From assembly GCA_016714795.1 (NCBI GenBank), contig JADKCA010000004.1, positions 124,001-188,000 of the forward strand: a stretch of DNA of 64,000 bases, written 5' to 3'. Below are positions 1 through 7,563 of the stretch, one piece after another. Numbering within the stretch: the first letter of the stretch is position 1; the number at the start of each line of letters is the position of its first letter. The notes beneath the pieces are model-generated. The model was not told where the DNA came from. It ran no database searches and saw nothing but the letters and a program-made list of their open reading frames with translations. Made by a program: the position numbers and the translations under genes. The DNA comes from Sphingomonadales bacterium (lineage in GTDB: Bacteria; Pseudomonadota; Alphaproteobacteria; Sphingomonadales; Sphingomonadaceae).

Positions 1-248
1 TGAAAGCGCTGATGGGCGGCGCGAGCCTGTTGCCCGCAGGTGCCCGGTCCGTGGAGGGCAAGTTTGCACGCGGCGATGTGATCGACATTGCCGGGCCGGA
101 TGGCACGGCCTTCGCGCGCGGTCTGTCCGAATATGATGCAGAAGAGGCGGCTCTGGTCTGCGGCAAGCGCAGCGAGGAGCTGGCCGACCTGCTGGGCCAT
201 GCGCCCCGCGCTGCACTGGTGCACCGCGATCATATGGTTTTGCTCTAG
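1..248 (+). CDS. proB: Glutamate 5-kinase, C-terminal part (PUA domain)
   Basis: Partial gene whose start lies before the window. The visible 82 codons end in SEELADLLGHAPRAALVHRD followed by HMVLL, which matches the PUA RNA-binding-type domain at the C-terminus of ProB (compare the family pattern K-S-x-E-I...LVHRDDLV). ProB phosphorylates glutamate at the first step of proline synthesis. The kinase domain is outside the window, so the call rests on this tail only. The next gene starts 3 bases after the stop, suggesting co-transcription. Confidence 0.75.
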   Translation, partial: KALMGGASLLPAGARSVEGKFARGDVIDIAGPDGTAFARGLSEYDAEEAALVCGKRSEELADLLGHAPRAALVHRDHMVLL

Positions 249-251
249 GCG

Positions 252-1160
252 ATGACCAGCCTTGCCATCACCGGCGGCACGGGCTTTGTCGGCTCCACGC
301 TGATCCGGCTGGCGCTGGAGCAAGGGCATGGCGTCCGTGCGCTCGCCCGGCGGCCCCAGCCTGCGCAGCCCGGTGTCACATGGGTGCCCGGCGCGCTCGA
401 TGATCCGGCCAGCCTGACCGCGCTGATGGACGGCGCGGATGCGGTGATCCATGTCGCGGGTGTGGTCAACACGCCAACGCGCGCGGGCTTTATCGCGGGC
501 AACATCACCGGAACCGAAGCGATGCTGGCGGCCGCGACTCAAGCGGGCGTTCGCCGCTTCATCCACGTTTCCTCGCTCACCGCACGCGAGCCTGCGCTCT
601 CGGTCTATGGCTGGTCGAAGGCAGAAGCCGAAGCGCGCGTTGCCGCGTCCGGCCTCGACTGGACGATGGTGCGCCCGCCCGCCATTTACGGCCCCGGCGA
701 TCTGGACCAGTTGGACCTGTTCAAATCCACACGCTTTGGCATCATGCCGCTCCCGCCGCATGGCCGCCTGTCGCTGATCGAAGTGAGCGATCTTGCCCGC
801 TTGCTGCTGGCGCTCATCCCGGCGCCAGAGACTTTCGGGCATATTTATGAAGCTGATGACGGTGCCCCCGGTGGCTGGACGCATGAAGACTATGGCCGCG
901 CGATCGGGGCGGCGATGGGTCGCCGCGTGCTGGCCCTTTCAATGCCTGGCTTCTTCCTTCGCCTCGGCGCGCGCGCAGACCGGCTGTGGCGCGGAGACAA
1001 GGCCAAACTGACTGCAGACCGCGCGGCCTATTTCTGCCACCCGGATTGGGTCATCACGCCCGCCGCCCGCCCGCCGGCCTCGCTCTGGACCCCGCAGGTG
1101 GAGACGCAGAGCGGACTGAAAGCGACAGCAGACTGGTATCGCACCAACGGCTGGATTTAG
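252..1160 (+). CDS. NAD(P)-dependent epimerase/dehydratase, extended SDR
   Basis: A 302-residue Rossmann protein. The N-terminus has the nucleotide-binding glycine motif TGGTGFVG (residues 8-15), then HVSSL near residue 108 and the catalytic YGWSK (Y-x-x-x-K), followed by a substrate-side region with RPPAIYGPGD. These are the marks of the extended or atypical short-chain dehydrogenase family acting on nucleotide sugars or similar substrates; the substrate cannot be read from the sequence. The ATG lies 3 bases after the proB stop, so the two are probably one transcript. Downstream genes are on the opposite strand. Confidence 0.85.
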   Translation: MTSLAITGGTGFVGSTLIRLALEQGHGVRALARRPQPAQPGVTWVPGALDDPASLTALMDGADAVIHVAGVVNTPTRAGFIAGNITGTEAMLAAATQAGVRRFIHVSSLTAREPALSVYGWSKAEAEARVAASGLDWTMVRPPAIYGPGDLDQLDLFKSTRFGIMPLPPHGRLSLIEVSDLARLLLALIPAPETFGHIYEADDGAPGGWTHEDYGRAIGAAMGRRVLALSMPGFFLRLGARADRLWRGDKAKLTADRAAYFCHPDWVITPAARPPASLWTPQVETQSGLKATADWYRTNGWI

Positions 1161-1170
1161 GGCCGTGCGA

Positions 1171-1629
1171 CTATTCGCTGCGCGGCTCGACGGGCGGGAG
1201 TGGCCATTGCTCGGTCTGCCCTGAAAAGACAGCTTCCGCCCCCGGAAAACGGGCCAGAAAGGCGGACAGCGCCTCTGGCCCCACCAGCTGCGTCAGTGCA
1301 TCCTGAGTGGGGTGGGCACCGCTGGCGCGGATCTGCATCCATGCAGACTGGACCTTGCGGTAGAGCGCGACATCTGCCGCCATATCGTCCGGTCGGAGCA
1401 ACGGCTCTTGGGCGGAAACGGGCGCAGGCTGGGGGTTGGACACCTGCTCTGCACGAGACGGTGTCGTTGCCGCACGCGGGGGCATGGCAGCCACCGTCCC
1501 TGCATGTGTTACCGGAATCTGTTCGATCCCGGCAGATGGCCCCACCTGTGGTGGCGCAATCTGTCCGGGATCGACCGGCCCTGCCACCCCGCTGGCGGCG
1601 GAAAGCAGCAGGGCGGCAGCCGGGTTCAC
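1171..1629 (-). CDS. Small secreted protein at the end of the curli operon
   Basis: A 152-residue product beginning at GTG, whose last two bases form the stop of the upstream curlin gene (GTGA overlap), a sign of translational coupling. The N-terminus (AAALLLSAASGVAG) looks like a short signal peptide, followed by a proline- and alanine-rich stretch and a more conserved-looking C-terminal half around residues 75-140 containing LYRKVQSAW and ALSAFLARFPG. No family recognised. Position suggests a role in curli export, anchoring or as an accessory subunit, but this is inference from context alone. Confidence 0.55.
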   Translation of the reverse strand: MNPAAALLLSAASGVAGPVDPGQIAPPQVGPSAGIEQIPVTHAGTVAAMPPRAATTPSRAEQVSNPQPAPVSAQEPLLRPDDMAADVALYRKVQSAWMQIRASGAHPTQDALTQLVGPEALSAFLARFPGAEAVFSGQTEQWPLPPVEPRSE

Positions 1630-2189
1630 TGCGTTTGAGAGATGGTGACAGAGGCCCCGCCCGCCTGCGTCACCGCAATCGACTGGTTGACCCCGGTCTG
1701 CGAAATGTCCGCCCAGTTGTTTCCGACATCCTGCGTCAAAGACAGATCATTGTCCGCCCCGGTCTGGCGCAGGAGCGAATAATTGTCATTGCCCGACTGG
1801 TGCATGGTTACCGAATTGCCCGCGCCGGTCCACGCCTCCTGAACCAGATCAAGCGTGTTGCGATCTCCATATTGCGAGAGCGTGGCCGTGTTGCTGCTGC
1901 CGTTGAACAGGTCACCAAACTGGGTGACATGGGCCACATTGGCTACACCGGTCATGTTCAGATCGACATAGCCGCCTGACACCGTTGTCTGGCTGATGGT
2001 GGCCAGATTGCCGCCTCCACTCTGGAGCAGCAGCGCGGTCTTGGCCGGGCCGTTCTGCGTGATCGTCGCGGTGCTGGGACCGCCAATCTGTTCAACCGTC
2101 ACCACGCTGTTATCCGCGCGTGCAGGCTGGGCGAGCGTGAGAGCGGCCAGCGCTGAAAGCATGGCCATGGCATGTGTGCGTTTCATCAT
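1626..2189 (-). CDS. Curlin-repeat protein (CsgA/CsgB-like), shorter paralogue
   Basis: The start ATG at 2189 follows a strong GGGGGAAAG Shine-Dalgarno and gives a clean Sec signal (MMKRTHAMAML...AQPARA). The mature part is built of imperfect repeats of about 20 residues of the curlin type, with regularly placed Q, N, G and hydrophobic residues (for example ATITQNG, NLATISQT, DNDLSLTQD, SIAVTQAGG). Such repeats form the beta-rich functional amyloid of curli fibres outside the cell. It is preceded by a longer paralogue 16 bases upstream and by csgG/csgF, so it probably encodes a fibre subunit or nucleator. Which of the two equals CsgA or CsgB cannot be told from sequence. Confidence 0.8.
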   Translation of the reverse strand: MMKRTHAMAMLSALAALTLAQPARADNSVVTVEQIGGPSTATITQNGPAKTALLLQSGGGNLATISQTTVSGGYVDLNMTGVANVAHVTQFGDLFNGSSNTATLSQYGDRNTLDLVQEAWTGAGNSVTMHQSGNDNYSLLRQTGADNDLSLTQDVGNNWADISQTGVNQSIAVTQAGGASVTISQTQ

Positions 2190-2205
2190 GATCTTTCCCC
2201 CTAGC

Positions 2206-3198
2206 TCACTGGGTGACCGTGGCGATATGACCGGTGCCATATTGGCTAATGAACGCATCCGCGAAGGAGGAGTTGTTCACGAATGTGGCGAGATGGCCTT
2301 CGCCTTCCTGACGAATGCTCGCGTCCGAAAAAATGGCATTCTCAAAACTGACACTGGCCGAATTGTTCGATCCGAACTGCTGAATCAACGAGGTGCCTTC
2401 TTCGAGATGCTGGGTGACCGTCGCCTCGTTCGCGTTGCCGTCCTGAACGATGGCAGAGGAATAGCTTGTTGCCGTCTGCGTTGTCACCGCCGAGTTGCCG
2501 ATGCCTGACTGGCTGATCGTCGAGATCGCGCCATCCCCAAAATCGTCGCCGGCAAGCTGAAGAATTTCGGCGGACTGAAGTGCCCCATATTGCCTGATTT
2601 GGGCGTCGTGATCCGCCGCTGACTGGGCAACATCGGCTGTGCTGAACGACGAGTCCTGAACGATATGGATTGTGCCCGCGTGGAGATATTGCGTGGCCGT
2701 GGCCGTATTGGACCCGGCTCCCGCCTGATCGATGACAATCAGATTGATGCCGCCGGGGACAGACAATTTCTGGCTGACGGTCGCAAGGTTCGATACCGAA
2801 TTCTGGTTGATGCGCGCGGTATTGAGCCCGGCACCTTGTTCAATCGTGGCGACGTTGGTTGACCAGCCTTGCCCGATGTACGCGTCATTCGCGTCGCTAT
2901 CTTCGCTGAAGGCCTGATCGATCGTAGCCGAATTCAGGCCGCCGGACTGGTTGACCGCAGCCGTATTGGCAACATTTGGGTAATAGCCTGTGGGCTCCCA
3001 GAATTGCGTGATCGTTGCGGCCAGATTCTCACCCGATTGGAAAATCTCGGCTGTCACGCCGGCACCGTCTGATTGATCAATGGTGGCTATGTTCGTCAGG
3101 CCATGCTGCGTGATGGTGCTGGTCGGCCCATCGGCGAGTGCGGGGGTTGCGATTGCCAGAAGCGGCAGCAGCAGCAACGAATGTGTGTAACGGGTCAT
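2206..3198 (-). CDS. Curlin-repeat protein (CsgA/CsgB-like), longer paralogue
   Basis: A 330-residue protein starting at the ATG at 3198 with a signal peptide MTRYTHSLLLLPLLAIATPA then LADG. The whole mature part carries many curlin-like repeats (SQSGIGNSAVTTQ, QDGNANEATVTQH, NQSGGLNSATIDQ), more than twice the length of E. coli CsgA. It ends with FISQYGTGHIATVTQ. It lies between csgG and the shorter curlin gene in one minus-strand operon. The long upstream extension possible in this frame overlaps csgG and lacks a signal peptide, so it was not used. Expected product: extracellular amyloid subunit secreted through CsgG. Confidence 0.82.
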   Translation of the reverse strand: MTRYTHSLLLLPLLAIATPALADGPTSTITQHGLTNIATIDQSDGAGVTAEIFQSGENLAATITQFWEPTGYYPNVANTAAVNQSGGLNSATIDQAFSEDSDANDAYIGQGWSTNVATIEQGAGLNTARINQNSVSNLATVSQKLSVPGGINLIVIDQAGAGSNTATATQYLHAGTIHIVQDSSFSTADVAQSAADHDAQIRQYGALQSAEILQLAGDDFGDGAISTISQSGIGNSAVTTQTATSYSSAIVQDGNANEATVTQHLEEGTSLIQQFGSNNSASVSFENAIFSDASIRQEGEGHLATFVNNSSFADAFISQYGTGHIATVTQ

Positions 3199-3245
3199 AG
3201 ATTGTTTCCAGTTTTTCAAAGTGAGACGTTTTGGGGGTGCGACAC

Positions 3246-4196
3246 TCATTGAGCCGTGCCGGAAGCGGCATTGGCCGCCGGACAGGCTCCGCGGGGTATT
3301 GGCGCGTCCGCAAGGGCAAGCGCTGTTGCGCCTTTGCCGTCGCGGCGGGCATGGTAATCGGACAAAAGGGTGCGCACGGTCGCCGCATCGGCGGACAGGC
3401 ACCACAAATCCTGTTCAGCGCCTTCGATGATGAGGCCATAGACCGCCTCTTCAATCGCCTGTTGAAGCGCGAGTTCGTCGGGCTCGTTATAGGCAACCCC
3501 GCCTTCGGCTTCGAGCAGATCCTTGTACGAGACATATCGGAACGCGCTGGCCCCGAGGCCGACCGAAGAGATCGTCTTGCGCACACTGACATTGGCGAGC
3601 ACTTCGCCGGTCTTCACACTGACGGCACGCAGATAGACGGTCACCGTATCCTCGCGATATTGCGAGCTGCCGCCAATGCCCAGAAAGCGCGCGCCAATGC
3701 CGCCGCTCTTGGTGTTGGTGTCATAACCGATGATGCCCCCTTCCAGCAGCACACCCGCGAACAGCAAAGGCGGGAGTGCGGCCGGATTGACCTTGGCTTC
3801 CCCCAGATAGGCAGAGCGCATTTCACGGATCACCGCGCGTTCGCGCATCAGATTGTCGAGCCGTTCGCGTTCGATGACGGTGAACCAGCCGCGATTGCCT
3901 GCCTCTTGCAGTGCTTTGACAAGGATCGACGTCGCGCCCTGCGTCACCGCGCGCGACAGCGTCTGCACGCCGTCCCCCTGCCGGAACTGGCCGGTCTGAT
4001 CGGTAAAGCCATATACGGCGACGGCCACCTTGCTGGCGGGCGCGGGCAGGCTGCGCAGTTGCAGAGTCTTGGGCGTGGCCAGCGTAGGCTTGGCCTCTCC
4101 CCAGGATTTCTGATTATGTGCGGCACAGCCGGTCAGCGCAAATGCGGCGAGTGCGGCCACCCCGGCGCGTGTCAGGGCTTTGGCGACCATGCTCAT
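3246..4196 (-). CDS. csgG: Curli secretion channel lipoprotein CsgG
   Basis: A 316-residue outer-membrane lipoprotein: signal with lipobox LTGC (Cys near residue 24), then the CsgG core (KVAVAVYGFTDQTGQ, ILVKALQEAGNRGWFTVIER, GIGARFLGIGGSSQYR, DTVTVYLRAVSVKTGEVL). CsgG forms the oligomeric pore that exports curlin subunits. It is somewhat longer than E. coli CsgG, with an extra C-terminal tail after the EEAVYGLIIEG segment. The start ATG overlaps the csgF stop by four bases. No csgE is visible within the window. Confidence 0.92.
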   Translation of the reverse strand: MSMVAKALTRAGVAALAAFALTGCAAHNQKSWGEAKPTLATPKTLQLRSLPAPASKVAVAVYGFTDQTGQFRQGDGVQTLSRAVTQGATSILVKALQEAGNRGWFTVIERERLDNLMRERAVIREMRSAYLGEAKVNPAALPPLLFAGVLLEGGIIGYDTNTKSGGIGARFLGIGGSSQYREDTVTVYLRAVSVKTGEVLANVSVRKTISSVGLGASAFRYVSYKDLLEAEGGVAYNEPDELALQQAIEEAVYGLIIEGAEQDLWCLSADAATVRTLLSDYHARRDGKGATALALADAPIPRGACPAANAASGTAQ

Positions 4197-4639
4197 TGCC
4201 CCCCGGTCAGCAACGGCACGATGATTTCCGTCACGCTGCCATCTGCCGCATTGGAGATGGTGAGCGTTACCGAGTCCAGCCCGCGCGAATAGGAAATTTC
4301 CTGATCGCCAAACTTGATCAGGCCACTCTCCTGCGCATTTTCGCCGAAGATCACATCGGTGATCTGGCCTGCCAATGTGGAGAGCAGGCGGCTTTGCAGC
4401 GTCCGCAGAAACTGGGCCGAAGGATCGCTGGTGTTGGTGGCGTTGGGGTCTTTATAGGTGGTCTGGGCATTCGCCACCGCCAGCAGATGCGCGCCGTTGA
4501 ACGGGTTGCCGCCAAAGGCCGGATTGATCGGCGTATAGGTGATGTCAGATGCCAGCGCGCCGTGGCTTGACCAGGCCAGTGCGGCTATCATCATAGGTCT
4601 GGCCCAAGAAAGCCGGGCCGAGTTGGGAAAGCTCATCAT
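4193..4639 (-). CDS. csgF: Curli assembly factor CsgF
   Basis: A 148-residue secreted protein. The ATG at 4639 is preceded by GGAAGGAATTC, giving a signal peptide ending near HGALAS. The mature N-terminus ITYTPINPAFGGNPFNG is the CsgF signature, the segment that plugs the CsgG pore. The rest carries the linker and C-terminal part typical of the family (SRLLSTLAGQITDVIFG). It is the first csg gene of the operon and overlaps csgG by an ATGA. The longer frame upstream runs back through the kinase gene and lacks a signal, so it was rejected. Confidence 0.92.
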   Translation of the reverse strand: MMSFPNSARLSWARPMMIAALAWSSHGALASDITYTPINPAFGGNPFNGAHLLAVANAQTTYKDPNATNTSDPSAQFLRTLQSRLLSTLAGQITDVIFGENAQESGLIKFGDQEISYSRGLDSVTLTISNAADGSVTEIIVPLLTGGQ

Positions 4640-4717
4640 GAATTCCTTCCAGTCCGGTTCGACCTTCAAGGGCCGCCGGTGCGGTCGGACATGATGATGT
4701 GCGCCATTCCGGGCAAT

Positions 4718-4732
4718 CCCCCATATTGGGGG
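4718..4732. promoter_or_regulatory. GC-rich dyad between kinase gene and csgF
   Basis: The perfect dyad CCCCCA-TAT-TGGGGG sits in the 101-base gap between the kinase stop and the csgF start, about 80 bases upstream of csgF. There is no T-run after it, so it does not look like an intrinsic terminator. It could be a binding site for the LuxR-type response regulator encoded just upstream, but no second copy was found near the regulator's own promoter. Confidence 0.35.
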
Positions 4733-4740
4733 GTGCGGCG

Positions 4741-6672
4741 CTATTCTGCCGTGTCGAGCGGAATGCGCGCGGTCACGGCCGTGCCGCCGCCGGGCGCAGG
4801 GGCGATCTCCAGCGTGCCGCCCAATTGCGTGATGCGGCGGCGCATCGTGTCCAGCCCGCGTCCGGGGCCGCCCACCTGATCTGCGTCTATTCCCCGACCA
4901 TTGTCGCGCACGCACAAGTCCAGCATCGCCCCGCCATCGGCCAGTGCGATCGAGATGACGGCCCGGTCTGCGCCCGCATGCTTGAGGACATTGGCAATCG
5001 CTTCTTGCAGGAAGCGGTAGATTTGCAGAATTCCCTCCGCTGCCAGCCCGACAGTGCCGTGCGGCAGACGGTCATCCCATTCAAACACCACGCCCGCGAC
5101 GTTCATCCGCGCCAGAACGCGGTTCCGGAACGTGTCCATGGCTTCGCTCAGCGATTCCCCGGTGCTGTCCATCGAATCGATGATCAGGCGCAGATCGGTG
5201 ATGATGGCCTGCACGCGCCCGGGCAGCTGCGCAGCATCATAGCCGCCGCCCCGCACCATCATCAGCAGCCCCGCCAACTGCCCGGACACACCATCGTGCA
5301 TGTCTGAAATCAGGCGCTGGCGCTCATTCTGGATCGCGTTCACACGTTCCTGTTCGCGCAGCCGCAGATAGGAGGCGCGGATTTCCTGCTCCTTCTCCTT
5401 CACCTGCTCGGCCAGCGAGGCGCGCGCGGCTTCGGCAGCCCGGTACATGTTATAGCCCCGGTACAGCATCAGCACCCCTAGGCCGATGGCCAGATAATAG
5501 GGCACCAGATGACGTGGATTGAACGTCATGGGGATCATCAGCCACGAATAGATCTGCGTCCATACCGTCATCCCCACATAGATGGAGAAGATCGCCAGCG
5601 GCCAAAGCGCGGCCTGCGGCGCGCGGCGGAACCAGAGGATCAGGATCACACCCGTGTAGAGCGCCGTCGCGAACAGGAACCCCGTGTCTATATAGGTTTG
5701 CACGACCGTGTGGCCCTGCCACCACGCCCAGAGGATGACCGCGAGATGGGCCAGCGTGAGAAGCCCCAGCCCGACTTCGAACCGCCGCAAATGGCGCGCC
5801 GCCAGCACATGGGCGAACCAGGCAAAGCCCGCGCCGTTGAGGATGGCGACCGCGGCACCAACCGCCGCATAACCCGCCTGATCGAATCGCCAGTCATTCC
5901 ACAAGGGATAAAAGGATCGCGCCGCCATCGTCACCATCATGGCAGTGAAGGCCAGGATCAGCTTCCGGTCGTCTGCAATGGGCAGCAGCAGGAACACGGC
6001 GAGCCCGACAAAAAGCGTCAGCCCGATGGCAAGGCGCGGCACATCCTCACGGACTTCCACGGCCTTGGCATGAACCTGCGACAAAATCGCCCGCTCTCCG
6101 AACATCGCATTGGTCAGGATCGGCAGGCAGCCATTGTGCGCGACGATCAGGTCCACTGCATTCGTCCCCGGTTGCAGCAAGGCCTCTGGCACGTCGAGCA
6201 GCCATAATTGCCGCCCATCCCGCGACGGTCTGTCATCAAACTTGCCGCGCGGCGGCGCAAGGCGGGTGCCATTGACATAGGGAACGACATTATCAGCCGC
6301 GAACAGCACCAGCAGCGCCTGAGCGCCGTGCGATGGCGCGATCTCCTTGGTGAAATGAACGCGCGCCACCTTGCCCGGATTTCCCCGCACACAGGCATTA
6401 CGCAGCGCTTCAGGGGGAACAAAGGGCAGGCGCGCGTCCTTGGCGATGGGCAGGGCCGGCATCGCGCCAAGGCGCACAGGAGCCTCTGCGCGATCCAGCG
6501 GCGCGACCAGAACCGGGCGAACATCATAAGGCTCGACTGCGGATTTGGGCAGCGGCTGCTGTTGCAGGCCAGCGGACAACCACCAGAAGCTGACCTGTAT
6601 GACCGCCACAAGAATGGCCAGCGCAAGCCACGCCATGCGCTTGTCGTTCAATTGGTCCAGAAATCGGTTCAC
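4741..6672 (-). CDS. Membrane sensor histidine kinase, 7TMR-DISM type with HisKA_3
   Basis: A 643-residue kinase. One membrane segment near residues 14-33 is followed by a periplasmic jelly-roll-like region (about 60-190), then seven predicted helices (about 200-390, for example LAIGLTLFVGLAVFLLL), a coiled coil (LAEQVKEKEQEIRASYLRLR) and a NarX-type dimerisation domain with the phospho-accepting His in ISDMHDGVSGQLAGLL. The ATPase part ends with RDNGRGID and GRGLDTMRRRITQLGG. The start is a GTG overlapping the regulator stop (GTGA). It is directly upstream of csgF in the same orientation, so it probably controls the curli genes; the ligand is unknown. Confidence 0.88.
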   Translation of the reverse strand: MNRFLDQLNDKRMAWLALAILVAVIQVSFWWLSAGLQQQPLPKSAVEPYDVRPVLVAPLDRAEAPVRLGAMPALPIAKDARLPFVPPEALRNACVRGNPGKVARVHFTKEIAPSHGAQALLVLFAADNVVPYVNGTRLAPPRGKFDDRPSRDGRQLWLLDVPEALLQPGTNAVDLIVAHNGCLPILTNAMFGERAILSQVHAKAVEVREDVPRLAIGLTLFVGLAVFLLLPIADDRKLILAFTAMMVTMAARSFYPLWNDWRFDQAGYAAVGAAVAILNGAGFAWFAHVLAARHLRRFEVGLGLLTLAHLAVILWAWWQGHTVVQTYIDTGFLFATALYTGVILILWFRRAPQAALWPLAIFSIYVGMTVWTQIYSWLMIPMTFNPRHLVPYYLAIGLGVLMLYRGYNMYRAAEAARASLAEQVKEKEQEIRASYLRLREQERVNAIQNERQRLISDMHDGVSGQLAGLLMMVRGGGYDAAQLPGRVQAIITDLRLIIDSMDSTGESLSEAMDTFRNRVLARMNVAGVVFEWDDRLPHGTVGLAAEGILQIYRFLQEAIANVLKHAGADRAVISIALADGGAMLDLCVRDNGRGIDADQVGGPGRGLDTMRRRITQLGGTLEIAPAPGGGTAVTARIPLDTAE

Positions 6673-7355
6673 AGACTGATCACTCCCGCCGAAACGGCCT
6701 CGAACACCGCCTCCCCGCGCGAATTCACGCCGAGCTTGCGGTAAATGCTTTTCACATGGTCGTGGACGGTATGACTGGAAATGCCGAGCGTGCGTGACGC
6801 TTCGGCATAACTCAGCCCCTTGGCCAGCAGGTTGAGCAGATCCACCTCGCGCGCCGACAGGCCGGAAGATTGGCCCGGCGGCGGGGCATCCTTTGTCCGT
6901 GTCGGCGCACCATCGGGTGTCGCGCGGAACCGGCGAAGCAGATGCGCCGCCGCCGCCGGGCTGATCGGCGTTTCGCCCGCCAGCGTTGCGCGCATATTGT
7001 GCAGCAAGGTGTCTGGCTCACAATCCTTGAGCAGATAGCCGTCCGCCCCTTCGCCCAGCGCGCTTAGCACCCGGTCTTCCTCGCTGAACAGGCTGAGCAC
7101 CAGAATGCGCGTGCCTGCCAGCGCCGGATCGGCCCGGACGGCGCGGATCACATCAAGGCCATCGCCATCGGGCAAGCACAGATCGAGCAGGATCAGATCG
7201 GGGGCATCCTGCAGCGCCGCCATGGCTTCTGCAACGGTGGCAACCGCCCCGTGCAGCATGAAATCAGCCCTGCCTGCCAGCATCGCCACAAGGCATTCCC
7301 GCACCAATGCGTCATCCTCGACAATCAAAACGCGGGCAGGGAGGGATTGTGTCAT
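6669..7355 (-). CDS. NarL/LuxR-family response regulator
   Basis: Using the ATG at 7355 gives 228 residues: receiver domain (RVLIVEDD at the start, phospho-acceptor Asp in DLILLDLCLPDGDG, Lys in YLLKD) and a C-terminal LuxR helix-turn-helix (LSAREVDLLNLLAKGLSYAE followed by the recognition helix SSHTVHDHVKSIYRKL). It is translationally coupled to the sensor kinase and heads the minus-strand series that continues into the curli genes. By analogy with CsgD, also a LuxR-type protein, it is a good candidate for the curli activator; this is inference. Confidence 0.88.
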   Translation of the reverse strand: MTQSLPARVLIVEDDALVRECLVAMLAGRADFMLHGAVATVAEAMAALQDAPDLILLDLCLPDGDGLDVIRAVRADPALAGTRILVLSLFSEEDRVLSALGEGADGYLLKDCEPDTLLHNMRATLAGETPISPAAAAHLLRRFRATPDGAPTRTKDAPPPGQSSGLSAREVDLLNLLAKGLSYAEASRTLGISSHTVHDHVKSIYRKLGVNSRGEAVFEAVSAGVISL

Positions 7356-7563
7356 TGGCCACTGCCTATCCTCAGGATCGTCCCGCTTACAAGACAAATC
7401 CGGCAAAATCAGAGGCTTCAACCTAGGGACAGGGTGCAAGGCCGACTTTGTTTCATGTCAAATCCGTCCAAACCGGCACGCGACACCGCCTGTTCGGCGG
7501 CCTTCGCTGCGATGCCGGTACCAAGCGCCGCCTGCTTTCACACTTTCTTTGCCCGTGGCGCTT

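Noticed and set aside
1626..3198. Possible CRISPR or tandem DNA repeat array suggested by regular periodicity
   Set aside because: The period is that of curlin amino-acid repeats inside two coding frames; the DNA repeats are degenerate and no spacers exist.
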